In this document: positions 1 to 6,515 of the stretch, one piece after another
Layout: each line of letters begins with the position of its first letter
How positions within the stretch are numbered: the first letter of the stretch is position 1
From: Caryophanales bacterium UBA970
GTDB lineage: Bacteria > Bacillota_I > Bacilli_A > RFN20 > CAG-826
Reading direction: 5' to 3'
Assembly: GCA_002292805.1 (NCBI GenBank)
Contig: DBCA01000117.1
Location: forward strand, 1 to 8,496
DNA length: 8,496 bases
Made by a program: the position numbers and the translations under genes
The notes under the pieces: model-generated
The model's input: only the letters and a program-made list of their open reading frames with translations
Told to the model about the DNA's origin: nothing
Databases searched by the model: none

Positions 1-505
1 CGCGAATAAAAATCGGTCCTAATCCTATAATTGCAAATTCATCAGGAACTGGTCCTAAGTGCCATGGTTCGCCAGCCGCAACGCCTTTGATTCCTTCATC
101 AGAAACCAACGTATACCCTTGATCATCAAAATCAACAAAGTTCAACCATTGCCGACCAAAGATAGTTTTGATTGGTTCGTGTTTGACTTGATATCGTTGA
201 AAACGTTTTAACCAATAGGCTAAACTTTGGTTATCTTTGACACGAAAACTGGTTCGATAAATTTCGTTTGTTCCGCGAACTGCTTTTTGACTTTGACCAA
301 AATCAAAGAACGTCATATCAGTTCCTGGATTGCCTCGATCATCTGCAAAGAATAGATGGTAAGCGCGAACATCATCTTGGTTCACAGTTTTTTTAACAAG
401 TCTTAGGCCAAGGATGCGGGTAAAGAATTCGTAGATATCTTTTGCAGAACTCGTAATCGCAGTGACGTGATGAACCCCACCTAGTGCTGGTGGCATCGTT
501 GTCAT
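1..505 (-). CDS. Glyoxalase / ring-cleaving dioxygenase family protein (VOC superfamily), C-terminal part cut by window edge
   Basis: 168 codons are visible and the frame is open to the left edge; family members are usually about 310-320 residues, so roughly half is present. The N-terminus MTTMPPALGGVHHVTAITS has the HHVTAIT-type opening of the MhqA/MhqE/MhqO (CatE-like) ring-cleaving dioxygenases. It is followed by the family's D-x-x-G-x-PGT-x-x-TFF segment (here DDRGNPGTDMTFFDFG, about residues 55-70) and an R-x-SFRV stretch. Proteins of this group are metal-dependent VOC enzymes linked in Bacillus to quinone/catechol-like electrophile resistance; the actual substrate here is unknown. The metal site can only be partly judged because the second VOC repeat is outside the window. 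The ATG at 505 overlaps the thioesterase stop as ATGA, which implies translational coupling and fixes the start. Family assignment is firm, biochemical role is inferred. Confidence 0.85.
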   Translation of the reverse strand, partial: MTTMPPALGGVHHVTAITSSAKDIYEFFTRILGLRLVKKTVNQDDVRAYHLFFADDRGNPGTDMTFFDFGQSQKAVRGTNEIYRTSFRVKDNQSLAYWLKRFQRYQVKHEPIKTIFGRQWLNFVDFDDQGYTLVSDEGIKGVAAGEPWHLGPVPDEFAIIGLGPIFIR

Positions 506-927
506 AAGGTCAATTCTCCTAAAATAAAGAAGGTAAGATTACCCCGTGTGATTAATTGATTCTCTTCATTAAACAATTCAACCGTGGTCCGAATCAGTGA
601 CTTACCGCTTTGGATGACGAGACCTTTCGCAAGAACCTTGGTGGAAATCGTTGCCGCCTTGATATAAGAAATATTCATTTCAATCGTGACGATTCTTTTT
701 AATTTGGTTAAGGACGTGATCGACGCAACCGAATCAATTAAACCCGCTAAGGCCCCGCCATGAATCGCCCCATAGCGATTGAGGTGTTCTGGTTGAGGAA
801 GCCAGCGAACTTCAGCAAGACCGTCTTCTAGTTTCATGATGTTGGGGTTGATAAAATGATCAAAGTTTTTTTGATCAATCATCGTTAAATACTGGTCTTT
901 AATTTTTTGAATTTGGTTTTTATTCAT
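502..927 (-). CDS. PaaI-family hotdog-fold acyl-CoA thioesterase
   Basis: 141 residues, a usual length for a single hotdog domain. The signature is N50-x-x-G53-x-x-HGG(56-58)-x6-D65, matching the catalytic region of PaaI/YdiI-type thioesterases (N, H-G-G and a catalytic acidic residue on the following helix). Later strands show the typical G-KSLIRTTVELFNEENQ-LITRG pattern (about 108-129). It probably hydrolyses acyl- or aryl-CoA thioesters in the cytoplasm, acting as a homotetramer or dimer of dimers as is usual in the family; the substrate cannot be read from sequence. It is first in a two-gene unit with the VOC protein, so the pair may handle an aromatic or electrophilic compound, which is inference. 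The Shine-Dalgarno site is weak (GAAAG about 10 bases upstream). A possible minus-strand -10 (TACAAT, 954..949) would give a short leader, but no convincing -35 accompanies it. Confidence 0.9.
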   Translation of the reverse strand: MNKNQIQKIKDQYLTMIDQKNFDHFINPNIMKLEDGLAEVRWLPQPEHLNRYGAIHGGALAGLIDSVASITSLTKLKRIVTIEMNISYIKAATISTKVLAKGLVIQSGKSLIRTTVELFNEENQLITRGNLTFFILGELTL

Positions 928-943
928 TGTTTAAGCATCTTTC

Positions 944-972
944 GTGCGATTGTATTCCTTATTTAATATAAT
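944..972 (+). promoter_or_regulatory. Putative promoter for the lipoprotein pair
   Basis: A perfect TATAAT lies at 967-972 in the 54-bp divergent gap. The hexamer 17 bases upstream (GTGCGA, 944-949) matches the -35 consensus poorly. The predicted transcription start is near 978-980, only 2-4 bases before the ATG at 982, and no Shine-Dalgarno sequence precedes that ATG, so the message may be nearly leaderless. Based on position and consensus only. Confidence 0.4.
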
Positions 973-981
973 AAACGCAAC

Positions 982-1500
982 ATGAAACAAATACCATTGC
1001 TAAGTCTACTTGTTTTAATACTAACTGCTTGTGGATCTACACCTACGTCTGTGGACATTACCCTTGATGAAACTTGGAATGTGGTTATTTCCGAATCGAT
1101 TCGGAACACCTTTGATATTGCTTCAGTTGATCTTACCGAAGATGAAGAAGATGTTGGTGTTGATGTGGTGTATGAACTAAAACAAAACAGTGAAACTCAA
1201 GGGTTTGTCTTTCAAGCGACAGTCGACGGAGATGGTGGGAATGATTCGGTCATTTTTCGTTTAAGTATGTTTGATAACGAGTTCCAGGGTTTCCTCATTG
1301 TTGAAGAAAGAGAACATAATAATTTTGGGGATAAACAATTGAACGCCCTCAGCGCCAATCTTGTTGGCACCCAAGTTAGTTTTTCTGAAGTGGTCGCCAT
1401 TCTGCAACGAGCCAATGCTGGTCGTACCGGGATCACTGTCACATATGACGGTTTGATGCCCGCGATTGAAGCGATGGTAGAGAGATATTTATCCATATGA
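982..1500 (+). CDS. Lipoprotein with a diverged FMN_bind-like C-terminal domain (paralog 1)
   Basis: 172 residues. The signal peptide (K2, hydrophobic 4-15) ends in the lipobox L14-T-A-C17, so the mature protein should be lipid-anchored on the outer face of the membrane. There is no long Ser-rich linker. The C-terminal part (about 72-171) aligns by eye with the next gene's product and resembles an FMN_bind domain: GFVFQATVDG, then IFRLSMFDNEFQGFLIVEE, a REH-x3-FG step where FMN_bind has H-x-ET-x-G-x-G, an L-x-x-NLVG stretch, and TGITVTYDG (149-157) where flavinylated proteins have S/T-GAT-x-T/S. If the comparison holds, T152 would be the FMN-bearing threonine. ATG 982 is the only start, since a TAA lies in frame at 964-966. 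The stop overlaps the next start (ATGA). The lipoprotein call is firm, the fold assignment is moderate and the function is unknown. Confidence 0.85.
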   Translation: MKQIPLLSLLVLILTACGSTPTSVDITLDETWNVVISESIRNTFDIASVDLTEDEEDVGVDVVYELKQNSETQGFVFQATVDGDGGNDSVIFRLSMFDNEFQGFLIVEEREHNNFGDKQLNALSANLVGTQVSFSEVVAILQRANAGRTGITVTYDGLMPAIEAMVERYLSI

Positions 1501-2252
1501 AACGCATTATCCCTGTTCTCTTGTTCACATTACTGGCAAGCTGCTCACCGGAAAATATAACGTCCAATGTGGATTCTTCTCTGCCAATCGTCTCTTCAAG
1601 TGCGTCGTTATCTAGCCCATCACAAACCACTACCTCCTCGTTGGTTTCAAGTTCCTCCTCAATAACAACTTCCAATGTAACGAGTACATTGGTTACTTCA
1701 TCGAGTGCTAGTACTTCAACAACAAACACTTCTGTGGTGACAAGTTCTAGTGCCCTGGTTTCTTCCTCAACATCAAGTGCAACTCCATCTTCCTCTGCAA
1801 CCACACCACTTGCCAATATTTGGCTTGCTGCCATGGGAAACATTAATGCTAATGATTTTTATGGGGTGACGGAAACCTTACCAACCACATTGTCTACAGT
1901 GAATGTTGTGACCGTCCATGCAGTTCACCTAAACAACGGGACTTTATATGGTTATGCTTACGAAGCGTTGGTGGATGGTAATGCTGACAGTAAAAGCATT
2001 CGCTTCCGAGTTGGGATTGTTAATATTACCTTTGCTGGTTTTGTGATGGTTAGTCACCGAGAGCATGGTAGTTTTGGTCTCAAAATTATCGATGCGCTAA
2101 AAAATAACCTCGCCGGAAAAACCGCTCATAAGGATGCGATCGCTGAAATTTTAGTGGCTGCTTCTGCCACTCGATCGGGGATTAGTGAGACTTACGACGG
2201 CATGATTCCTGCTCTTGAAGCAATTGTCACTCACTATTTATCAAAAATCTAG
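1497..2252 (+). CDS. Lipoprotein with Ser/Thr-rich linker and diverged FMN_bind-like domain (paralog 2)
   Basis: 251 residues. The signal peptide ends in the lipobox L13-A-S-C16. Residues about 24-104 are a low-complexity Ser/Thr/Val linker that would hold the domain away from the membrane. The C-terminal domain (about 107-250) is a clear paralog of the upstream protein: shared VDG, SI-x-FR, F-x-GF, REH-x-x-FG, NL-x-G, R-x-GI-x-x-TYDG, PA-x-EA-x-V and YLS. FMN_bind-like features include GYAYEALVDG (152-161), SHREHGSFG (186-194) and SGISETYDG (227-235), in which S230 aligns with the flavin-carrying Thr of the canonical SGAT motif. It overlaps paralog 1 by four bases and lacks a strong Shine-Dalgarno site, suggesting translational coupling. 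The pair probably arose by tandem duplication, with the linker gained or expanded in this copy. Redox function is inference; it could instead be a ligand-binding relic of the fold. Confidence 0.87.
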   Translation: MKRIIPVLLFTLLASCSPENITSNVDSSLPIVSSSASLSSPSQTTTSSLVSSSSSITTSNVTSTLVTSSSASTSTTNTSVVTSSSALVSSSTSSATPSSSATTPLANIWLAAMGNINANDFYGVTETLPTTLSTVNVVTVHAVHLNNGTLYGYAYEALVDGNADSKSIRFRVGIVNITFAGFVMVSHREHGSFGLKIIDALKNNLAGKTAHKDAIAEILVAASATRSGISETYDGMIPALEAIVTHYLSKI

Positions 2253-2276
2253 TAGAATAAGATTAGAGGAATTCTT

Positions 2277-2414
2277 ATGCCAAAAACATTTATCCCACCG
2301 ATGAAAGGAAACAAATCTCCTTTCCTACCCAATCAACCTAAACCAGTCGTCAACCGACCAACTATCAATGTTCCTAAACCCTTAAGCCGTCGGCCTGGTG
2401 GTCGTGGCGGTTGA
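2277..2414 (+). CDS. 45-residue basic Pro/Gly-rich small protein
   Basis: The small ORF starts at ATG 2277 behind a good Shine-Dalgarno site (AGAGGA, 2265-2270, six-base spacing) and ends at TGA 2412-2414. The product has 11 Pro, 5 Lys, 4 Arg and no Asp, Glu, Cys, Trp, Tyr or His, giving a net charge of about +9. It has short PKP and NRP motifs and ends in LSRRPGGRGG. No signal peptide or membrane segment is visible. It lies 24 bases after the lipoprotein stop and 24 bases before a strong terminator, so it looks like the last gene of the lipoprotein transcript. The charge suggests nucleic-acid or ribosome binding, or a disordered peptide, but no family is recognised. Expression is supported only by the ribosome-binding site, the position and the biased composition. 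Confidence 0.55.
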   Translation: MPKTFIPPMKGNKSPFLPNQPKPVVNRPTINVPKPLSRRPGGRGG

Positions 2415-2438
2415 GGTCCATCTTTCTTTACAATATTT

Positions 2439-2475
2439 GGTCATCTTTTCATTGAAAGGATGACCTTTTTTCTTT
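2439..2475 (+). terminator. Rho-independent terminator of the lipoprotein/small-ORF transcript
   Basis: The stem GGTCATCTTTTC (2439-2450) pairs with GAAAGGATGACC (2454-2465) as 12 bp with one G-U pair and a 3-nt loop. It is followed by six T, then C and TTT. It ends immediately before the udk reading frame and overlaps the udk promoter. Confidence 0.9.
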
Positions 2476-2480
2476 ATGAT
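2452..2480 (+). promoter_or_regulatory. Putative sigma-A-type promoter of udk, embedded in the terminator
   Basis: TTGAAA (2452-2457, five of six matches to TTGACA) is followed by exactly 17 bases and then TATGAT (2475-2480, five of six matches to TATAAT). The expected start of transcription is about 2486-2488. That leaves a leader of about 16 nt to ATG 2503, with GGAACGGA (2493-2500) as a possible ribosome-binding site. The -35 lies in the loop and 3' arm of the terminator hairpin. Confidence 0.65.
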
Positions 2481-2502
2481 GATACGAAGTATGGAACGGA
2501 TC

Positions 2503-3135
2503 ATGATCGGGATTGCAGGTGGCACCGCTTCGGGTAAAACAACCCTCGCGGATATCCTTGTCACCGATTCTGGCAAAGATAACGCGATCATCTTGCGACT
2601 TGATAATTACTATCGGCATCGAACCGATTTAAGTTTAAACAAACGAGCATTGCTCAACTATGACCACCCTGATGCGTTTGATGTTGATTTAATTATTCAA
2701 CACGTCAAAGCATTAAAAAAAGGGAAGACGATTCTTCAACCCACCTATGACTATGTCAATCATCTACGCGCCAAAGCAACGATTGAAACCCCGGCAACCC
2801 CAGTCATCATTGTCGAAGGGATTTTAACCTTTGCCATTCCTGCTTTATTAACCCTGCTTGATTTTAAAATTTATGTCGATACCCCTGCAGATATCCGCGT
2901 CCTTAGACGCGTTCAACGTGATATTGAAGAACGCGGAAGAACGTTCGCCAGTGTCAAAGAGCAATACAGCAAAACGGTCAGACCTATGCATGATTTATAT
3001 GTGGAACCATCGAAAGTTCATGCCGATATCATCGTCCCTGAAGGTGCCTTCAATCCAAAAGCAACCGACCTTCTTTTAACTAAGGTCGCGTCCTTGGTCG
3101 CGGAATTTAGACAATCAGAAAATCAAAAGAAATAA
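2503..3135 (+). CDS. udk: Uridine kinase (uridine/cytidine kinase)
   Basis: This enzyme phosphorylates uridine and cytidine to UMP and CMP in pyrimidine salvage, in the cytoplasm. From ATG 2503 it is 210 residues, the usual length of bacterial Udk. It has the P-loop GGTASGKT (6-13), the LDNYY segment (33-37) and NYDHPDAFD (52-60) of the nucleoside pocket. It also has VEGI (104-107) as the Walker-B-like strand, the lid R-R-x-x-RDIEERGR (135-146), and VRPMHDLYVEPSK plus ADIIVPEG near the C-terminus. The frame is also open from ATG 2476 and 2491. ATG 2476 lies directly behind the terminator T-run and inside the predicted -10, so it would not be on a transcript from that promoter; 2503 also gives the M-I-GIAGG opening usual for the family. 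The gene runs convergently into the deoxynucleoside kinase with a 5-base gap. Confidence 0.93.
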   Translation: MIGIAGGTASGKTTLADILVTDSGKDNAIILRLDNYYRHRTDLSLNKRALLNYDHPDAFDVDLIIQHVKALKKGKTILQPTYDYVNHLRAKATIETPATPVIIVEGILTFAIPALLTLLDFKIYVDTPADIRVLRRVQRDIEERGRTFASVKEQYSKTVRPMHDLYVEPSKVHADIIVPEGAFNPKATDLLLTKVASLVAEFRQSENQKK

Positions 3136-3146
3136 ATTGTTTATTT
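3130..3146. other. AT-only palindrome spanning both convergent stop codons
   Basis: AAATAAA (3130-3136), loop TTG, TTTATTT (3140-3146). The palindrome contains the TAA stop of udk on the plus strand and the TAA stop of the kinase on the minus strand. It could be a weak bidirectional transcription end, but a stem without G-C pairs is marginal. No better terminator is visible between the two genes. Confidence 0.3.
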
Positions 3147-3764
3147 AGTTTTTATCGCCACGCGATGGGCAGCTTCAATTGCCAAGCGCACCCGTTGAAA
3201 TTCTTTGGGGTCGTGAATATCTTGTAGTTCTAGATAAAGGACTTTACTCGCTTGGACTTTATAGTTTTTAAAGATTCTTTTTAACACATCGTAATAATTG
3301 TCATAATGGAAGTTTAAATAATCTTCCTGGCCTTTTTCAATCGTGCGTCCTCTTTTTCTAACATAACGGAAGAGTTCGTCTTTAGGTCTAACCAAAATCA
3401 CCTGCATGTCTAAGTCAGGTAATCGCTTCAGATGGGCGTCTGCAATCGCATACGTTAAGGCAACTTCGGTCGCGGTCATAAACCCTTCTAACCGTAACAT
3501 TTCTGCAAAAACGAGATTAGAATAAAGTGTGGAATCACAAATCACATGGGGAAGATCTTTGGTCTTCCACATGAGTAAGAATAACGCACTATAAAAGGCA
3601 TTTTGGGATAGTAAGGCAAAGGTTTCTTTGTCTTCATAAAAATAAGGTAAATAAGGATTCTTTTCGACAGGTTCTTCAAGCAGGGGATACTTATAAAAAT
3701 CTGACAGCATTTTTGCCAACGTCGACTTGCCAGAACCGATGGGTCCTAAGATACCTATACGCAT
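3141..3764 (-). CDS. Deoxynucleoside kinase (dGK/dAK-like, dNK family)
   Basis: 207 residues, the typical length of bacterial deoxyguanosine/deoxyadenosine kinases. Visible elements are the P-loop GPIGSGKST (7-15), EEPVEKNPYLPYFYED (30-45) for substrate binding, LSQNAFY (52-58) with a conserved Gln, CDSTLYSNLVFAE (76-88) at the position of the family's D/E-R-S region, and the lid R-x-x-KRGRTIEKG (136-145). It should phosphorylate deoxynucleosides with ATP to feed dNTP synthesis by salvage. The P-loop and the NPYL segment resemble the Bacillus dGK type more than thymidine kinase; substrate choice cannot be fixed. A strong Shine-Dalgarno site (AGGAG, six bases before the ATG) sits in the context ATAGGAGATCA, identical to that of phoU. 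It is monocistronic with its own promoter and lies downstream of the phoU terminator. Confidence 0.9.
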   Translation of the reverse strand: MRIGILGPIGSGKSTLAKMLSDFYKYPLLEEPVEKNPYLPYFYEDKETFALLSQNAFYSALFLLMWKTKDLPHVICDSTLYSNLVFAEMLRLEGFMTATEVALTYAIADAHLKRLPDLDMQVILVRPKDELFRYVRKRGRTIEKGQEDYLNFHYDNYYDVLKRIFKNYKVQASKVLYLELQDIHDPKEFQRVRLAIEAAHRVAIKTK

Positions 3765-3789
3765 ATTGATCTCCTATAAATCTTTTACT

Positions 3790-3818
3790 ATTATAGGCAC
3801 ATTGTTTCAAACTTAAAC
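3790..3818 (-). promoter_or_regulatory. Putative promoter of the deoxynucleoside kinase
   Basis: Read on the minus strand, a perfect TATAAT occupies 3795..3790. A weak -35 (GTTTAA, 3818..3813) lies 17 bases upstream. The expected start near 3783 leaves a leader of about 18 nt that includes the AGGAG site. Confidence 0.55.
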
Positions 3819-3831
3819 CTCGATTCTAGAA

Positions 3832-3863
3832 GAATTAAAAATACGACCGCGAATGGTCGTATT
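3832..3863 (-). terminator. Rho-independent terminator of the pst-phoU operon
   Basis: On the minus strand AATACGACC and GGTCGTATT (3863..3855 and 3848..3840) form a perfect 9-bp stem with a 6-nt loop, followed by TTT and an A/T-rich tail. It lies 29 bases after the phoU stop and isolates the operon from the kinase gene. In the plus direction a run of eight T (3871-3878) begins seven bases after the stem, so it might also stop opposing transcription. Confidence 0.85.
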
Positions 3864-3891
3864 CTATCGATTTTTTTTGGAATTGTAAATT

Positions 3892-4533
3892 TTATCCTAA
3901 ATCAATTTTTTTCCCTTTTAGTTTAAAGATGACTGCCTCACAAATATTCTTGGTGTGGTCACCTGCTCGTTCCAAGGTACGAATCACATTAAAGGTATGC
4001 AATAAACTCATGACATTATTGGTATCCACCACTTTGGGGATTTCATTGAATGCAGTCTTTAATTTTGCATCGATGAATTGATCTTGATTTGCAATCAAGT
4101 AGGTTTCTTCCAAGACGGGTTTAAAAAATAAATCGGTTGCCGCCTTAAACATTTTAATAAAGTCATTAAACATGGGGTTGATATAGATCTTAAACGGTTC
4201 ATAAAGAGGTTTTGTTAAGATGATTATTTCGGAGATGCTTTTGGCGTAATCCCCAATTCGTTCCACGTCATTGGCCACGCGAATCATCGCGATGGCTGAA
4301 CGTAAGTCTTTTGCCACGGGTGCTTGGGTGGCAAGAAAGGAAAGAACCGATTCGTTGATGAGTTCATCAAGGTTGTTGACTTGTTCATCTCGCTTCACAA
4401 TTTGCAGCGCAGCCTTCATATCCATTTTTTCCAAGGCGACCTTGACTTCTTCATGCATGGATAAAACAAGCAGAATCATTTCTTTAAGATTCTTTTCAAT
4501 TTCCCTTAACTCGGTTTCAATGAATGTTGTCAT
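3892..4533 (-). CDS. phoU: Phosphate transport regulator PhoU
   Basis: 213 residues with two PhoU helical repeats, the normal architecture. Family marks are D49-x3-N-x-LDELI, TQAPVAKDLR (69-78), the first metal motif ERIGDYAKSI (91-100) and its counterpart ERAGDHTKNI (188-197), each of the E-x3-D type that binds Fe/Mg clusters in solved PhoU structures. PhoU works at the cytoplasmic face with PstB and, where present, the PhoR kinase, damping phosphate uptake and Pho signalling when phosphate is plentiful. No phoR/phoB is in the window. AGGAG (4544..4540) lies six bases before the ATG and overlaps the pstB stop codon, so translation is probably coupled. It is the last gene of the operon and is followed by a terminator. 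Confidence 0.96.
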   Translation of the reverse strand: MTTFIETELREIEKNLKEMILLVLSMHEEVKVALEKMDMKAALQIVKRDEQVNNLDELINESVLSFLATQAPVAKDLRSAIAMIRVANDVERIGDYAKSISEIIILTKPLYEPFKIYINPMFNDFIKMFKAATDLFFKPVLEETYLIANQDQFIDAKLKTAFNEIPKVVDTNNVMSLLHTFNVIRTLERAGDHTKNICEAVIFKLKGKKIDLG

Positions 4534-4542
4534 GATGATCTC

Positions 4543-5298
4543 CTATCCAAACCTTCCGGTGATATAACTCTCTGAGCGCGGATCTTTGGGGGTGGCAAAG
4601 AACGTTCTTGTTTCTTCAACTTCAATCAAATCCCCAAGTAGGAAGAAGGCAGTTTGATCAGAGATACGAGCAGCTTGTTGCATCGAGTGGGTGACAATCA
4701 CAATCGTATAGTTTTTCTTTAATTCGACAATCAGTTCTTCAATTTTGGCTGTCGCAATCGGATCTAAGGCAGAGGTTGGTTCATCCATAAGCAATACTTC
4801 AGGATCCATCGCCAAAGCACGGGCAATACATAAGCGTTGTTGTTGACCACCAGAGAGTTCAAGGGCAGATTTATTCATTCGATCTTTGACTTCATCATAC
4901 AACGCTGCTCGTTTTAATGCTTCAATCACAACCCGATCGAGGTCTTTTTTTCGATAAGTTTTTTGGCAACGCGGTCCATATGCAACGTTATCATAGATGG
5001 TCATTGGAAATGGGTTCGGTTTTTGAAACACCATACCGATTCGCTTGCGAATATCAATCACATCCGTTTTTTTGTCATAAATGTTTAAAGAGCCAAACTT
5101 AACTTCGCCTTGGATGGTGACATTTGGAATTAAGTCATTCATGCGGTTCAGCGTTCTTAAGAAAGTGGATTTTCCACAACCCGAAGGACCAATTAAAGCG
5201 GTGACACTTCTAGACGGAATATTTAAATTGATATTCCTGAGTGCTTGATTCTTTCCATAAAATAAATTCAAGTTTTTGGTTTCAAAGCTAATGGTCAT
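4543..5298 (-). CDS. pstB: Phosphate ABC transporter ATP-binding protein PstB
   Basis: 251 residues, the usual PstB size. Walker [10 protein letters not shown] (37-45), Q-loop Q92 within [20 protein letters not shown] (91-110, very characteristic of PstB), ABC signature LSGGQQQR (148-155), Walker [12 protein letters not shown] (169-179) and H-loop H204 are all present. It ends in YITGRFG, the typical PstB tail. It powers phosphate import by ATP hydrolysis bound to the PstC/PstA dimer. The ATG overlaps the pstA stop by four bases (ATGA) and is preceded by a strong GGAGG. The enzyme looks fully functional. Confidence 0.98.
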   Translation of the reverse strand: MTISFETKNLNLFYGKNQALRNINLNIPSRSVTALIGPSGCGKSTFLRTLNRMNDLIPNVTIQGEVKFGSLNIYDKKTDVIDIRKRIGMVFQKPNPFPMTIYDNVAYGPRCQKTYRKKDLDRVVIEALKRAALYDEVKDRMNKSALELSGGQQQRLCIARALAMDPEVLLMDEPTSALDPIATAKIEELIVELKKNYTIVIVTHSMQQAARISDQTAFFLLGDLIEVEETRTFFATPKDPRSESYITGRFG

Positions 5299-6515
5299 GT
5301 TGTGATGCCTCCAAGTTTACCTTTCATAAGTATTGAAGATATGAATTTGATCGATAGGTTCAAGACCAATACGATGGCCAGAATGATGATGGCGATGGTG
5401 GAAGAAAGTTCAATGTTTGCCGGTTCATCCGTCATCATGGAGTAAATATGAACTGCTAAGGATGTGGATTTACCGGTCAGTGTAATGTCATCTTTGACAA
5501 GGGCGCCGATAGCAAAGATGAGTGCGGCAGATTCCCCAACAATTCTACCAATACCAAGAAGAATTGCAGCAAGAATACCTGGTAATGCATTCGGAACAAT
5601 TAATTTAAATGTGGTTTGCGTTCTGGATGCACCTAATGCCAAAGACCCTTGGCGAAATTCATCAGGGACAACCTTTAAACTCTCCTCCGTGGTGCGAATG
5701 ACAACCGGCAGTAAAATGACCGATAGGGTTAAAGCTCCGGAAATTAGATTGCCACCGGTAGCATCGGTTAAGGCGACTGTTAAAGGAATAAAAATAGCCA
5801 CACCTAACAAACCAAAAATAATGGAAGGGACGCCGGTTAAGGTTTCAATGAAAGACCGTATTGCTTTTGTGATTTGGTTTTTTGGGGCAAACTCATTGAG
5901 ATAAAGTGCCGCACCAACTCCAATGGGTATCGCGATAATGAGTGTTAATGCGATGAGCCACAAGGTGGTGATCACAGACCCCCCAATACCACCACCTTGC
6001 GTAATCACTTCAATTTCATAAATCGAATTCGAAGAATTAAGTTCATTGACCATCCGTTCAACACCCCGTCTTGCGAAAGAAGCTGAACGATCATTATAAG
6101 AAATTTTTTGAATCAAATACTCAGGTAACAATGTCACCGTATCATCTTGGATGCCCTTGTTATGGAGGATTTTTAAAGGTGATTCAGGGTGAATATATGC
6201 AAGTTGAACCGAGGTTTGTCCGAGAATATCTTCATCTTCGATGAAACCAATTCCCCATTTAATTGAGTAAAACACATTTTCATTTAAATCAATGGTTGGT
6301 TCACATTCACAAAAGGAAATATCGTCATTGGGTTCAGCAAGAATGGTTTCCGATTCATATGGATAGATTAAAAGATCGATATTGATCAAGGACCAACCTT
6401 GGTTAAAGACGAATAAAAAAATAGCACCCAGAGTAATAAAAGAAACTGATGAAAATAAAAATGTTAATGTCTGCAACACCCAATCGATGAACTTTCTTAA
6501 ATACCGATTAAACAT
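5295..6515 (-). CDS. pstA: Phosphate ABC transporter permease PstA, with enlarged extracytoplasmic region
   Basis: 406 residues against about 280-300 in typical PstA. TM1 is at about 14-38. A long extracytoplasmic stretch (about 39-175) includes C69-E-C71 and a PDZ-like run (WGIGF at 87-91, [12 protein letters not shown] at 103-114). The canonical permease part starts at [14 protein letters not shown] (about 174-187). The EAA loop [19 protein letters not shown] (285-303) contacts PstB, and [13 protein letters not shown] (321-333) is the PstA/PstC-type segment that follows. Remaining helices are at about 180-207, 218-250, 255-275, 306-340 and 370-397. The ATG overlaps the pstC stop by eight bases, with AGGA seven bases upstream. 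It forms the channel with PstC. The extra domain has no assigned role; contact with the unusual PstS is a guess. Confidence 0.95.
   Translation of the reverse strand: MFNRYLRKFIDWVLQTLTFLFSSVSFITLGAIFLFVFNQGWSLINIDLLIYPYESETILAEPNDDISFCECEPTIDLNENVFYSIKWGIGFIEDEDILGQTSVQLAYIHPESPLKILHNKGIQDDTVTLLPEYLIQKISYNDRSASFARRGVERMVNELNSSNSIYEIEVITQGGGIGGSVITTLWLIALTLIIAIPIGVGAALYLNEFAPKNQITKAIRSFIETLTGVPSIIFGLLGVAIFIPLTVALTDATGGNLISGALTLSVILLPVVIRTTEESLKVVPDEFRQGSLALGASRTQTTFKLIVPNALPGILAAILLGIGRIVGESAALIFAIGALVKDDITLTGKSTSLAVHIYSMMTDEPANIELSSTIAIIILAIVLVLNLSIKFISSILMKGKLGGITT

Noticed and set aside
1212..1496. 94-residue antisense ORF under the first lipoprotein
   Set aside because: Shadow frame opposite a well-supported lipoprotein gene.
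1439..1843. 134-residue antisense ORF rich in Glu/Val
   Set aside because: It is the mirror of the Ser/Thr-rich linker codons of the lipoprotein; no ribosome-binding site or recognisable domain.
2476..2502. Upstream in-frame ATGs (2476, 2479, 2491) as the udk start
   Set aside because: 2476 and 2479 fall within the predicted -10 and directly behind the terminator T-run; 2491 would leave a leader of only about 4 nt. Family length and the M-I-GIAGG opening favour 2503.
3871..3878. Run of eight T as a plus-strand terminator tail
   Set aside because: It starts seven bases after the hairpin and no plus-strand gene precedes it closely; kept only as a remark on possible bidirectionality.
5464..5904. 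146-residue plus-strand ORF inside pstA
   Set aside because: Opposite-strand shadow of the conserved permease region; composition shows no family features.
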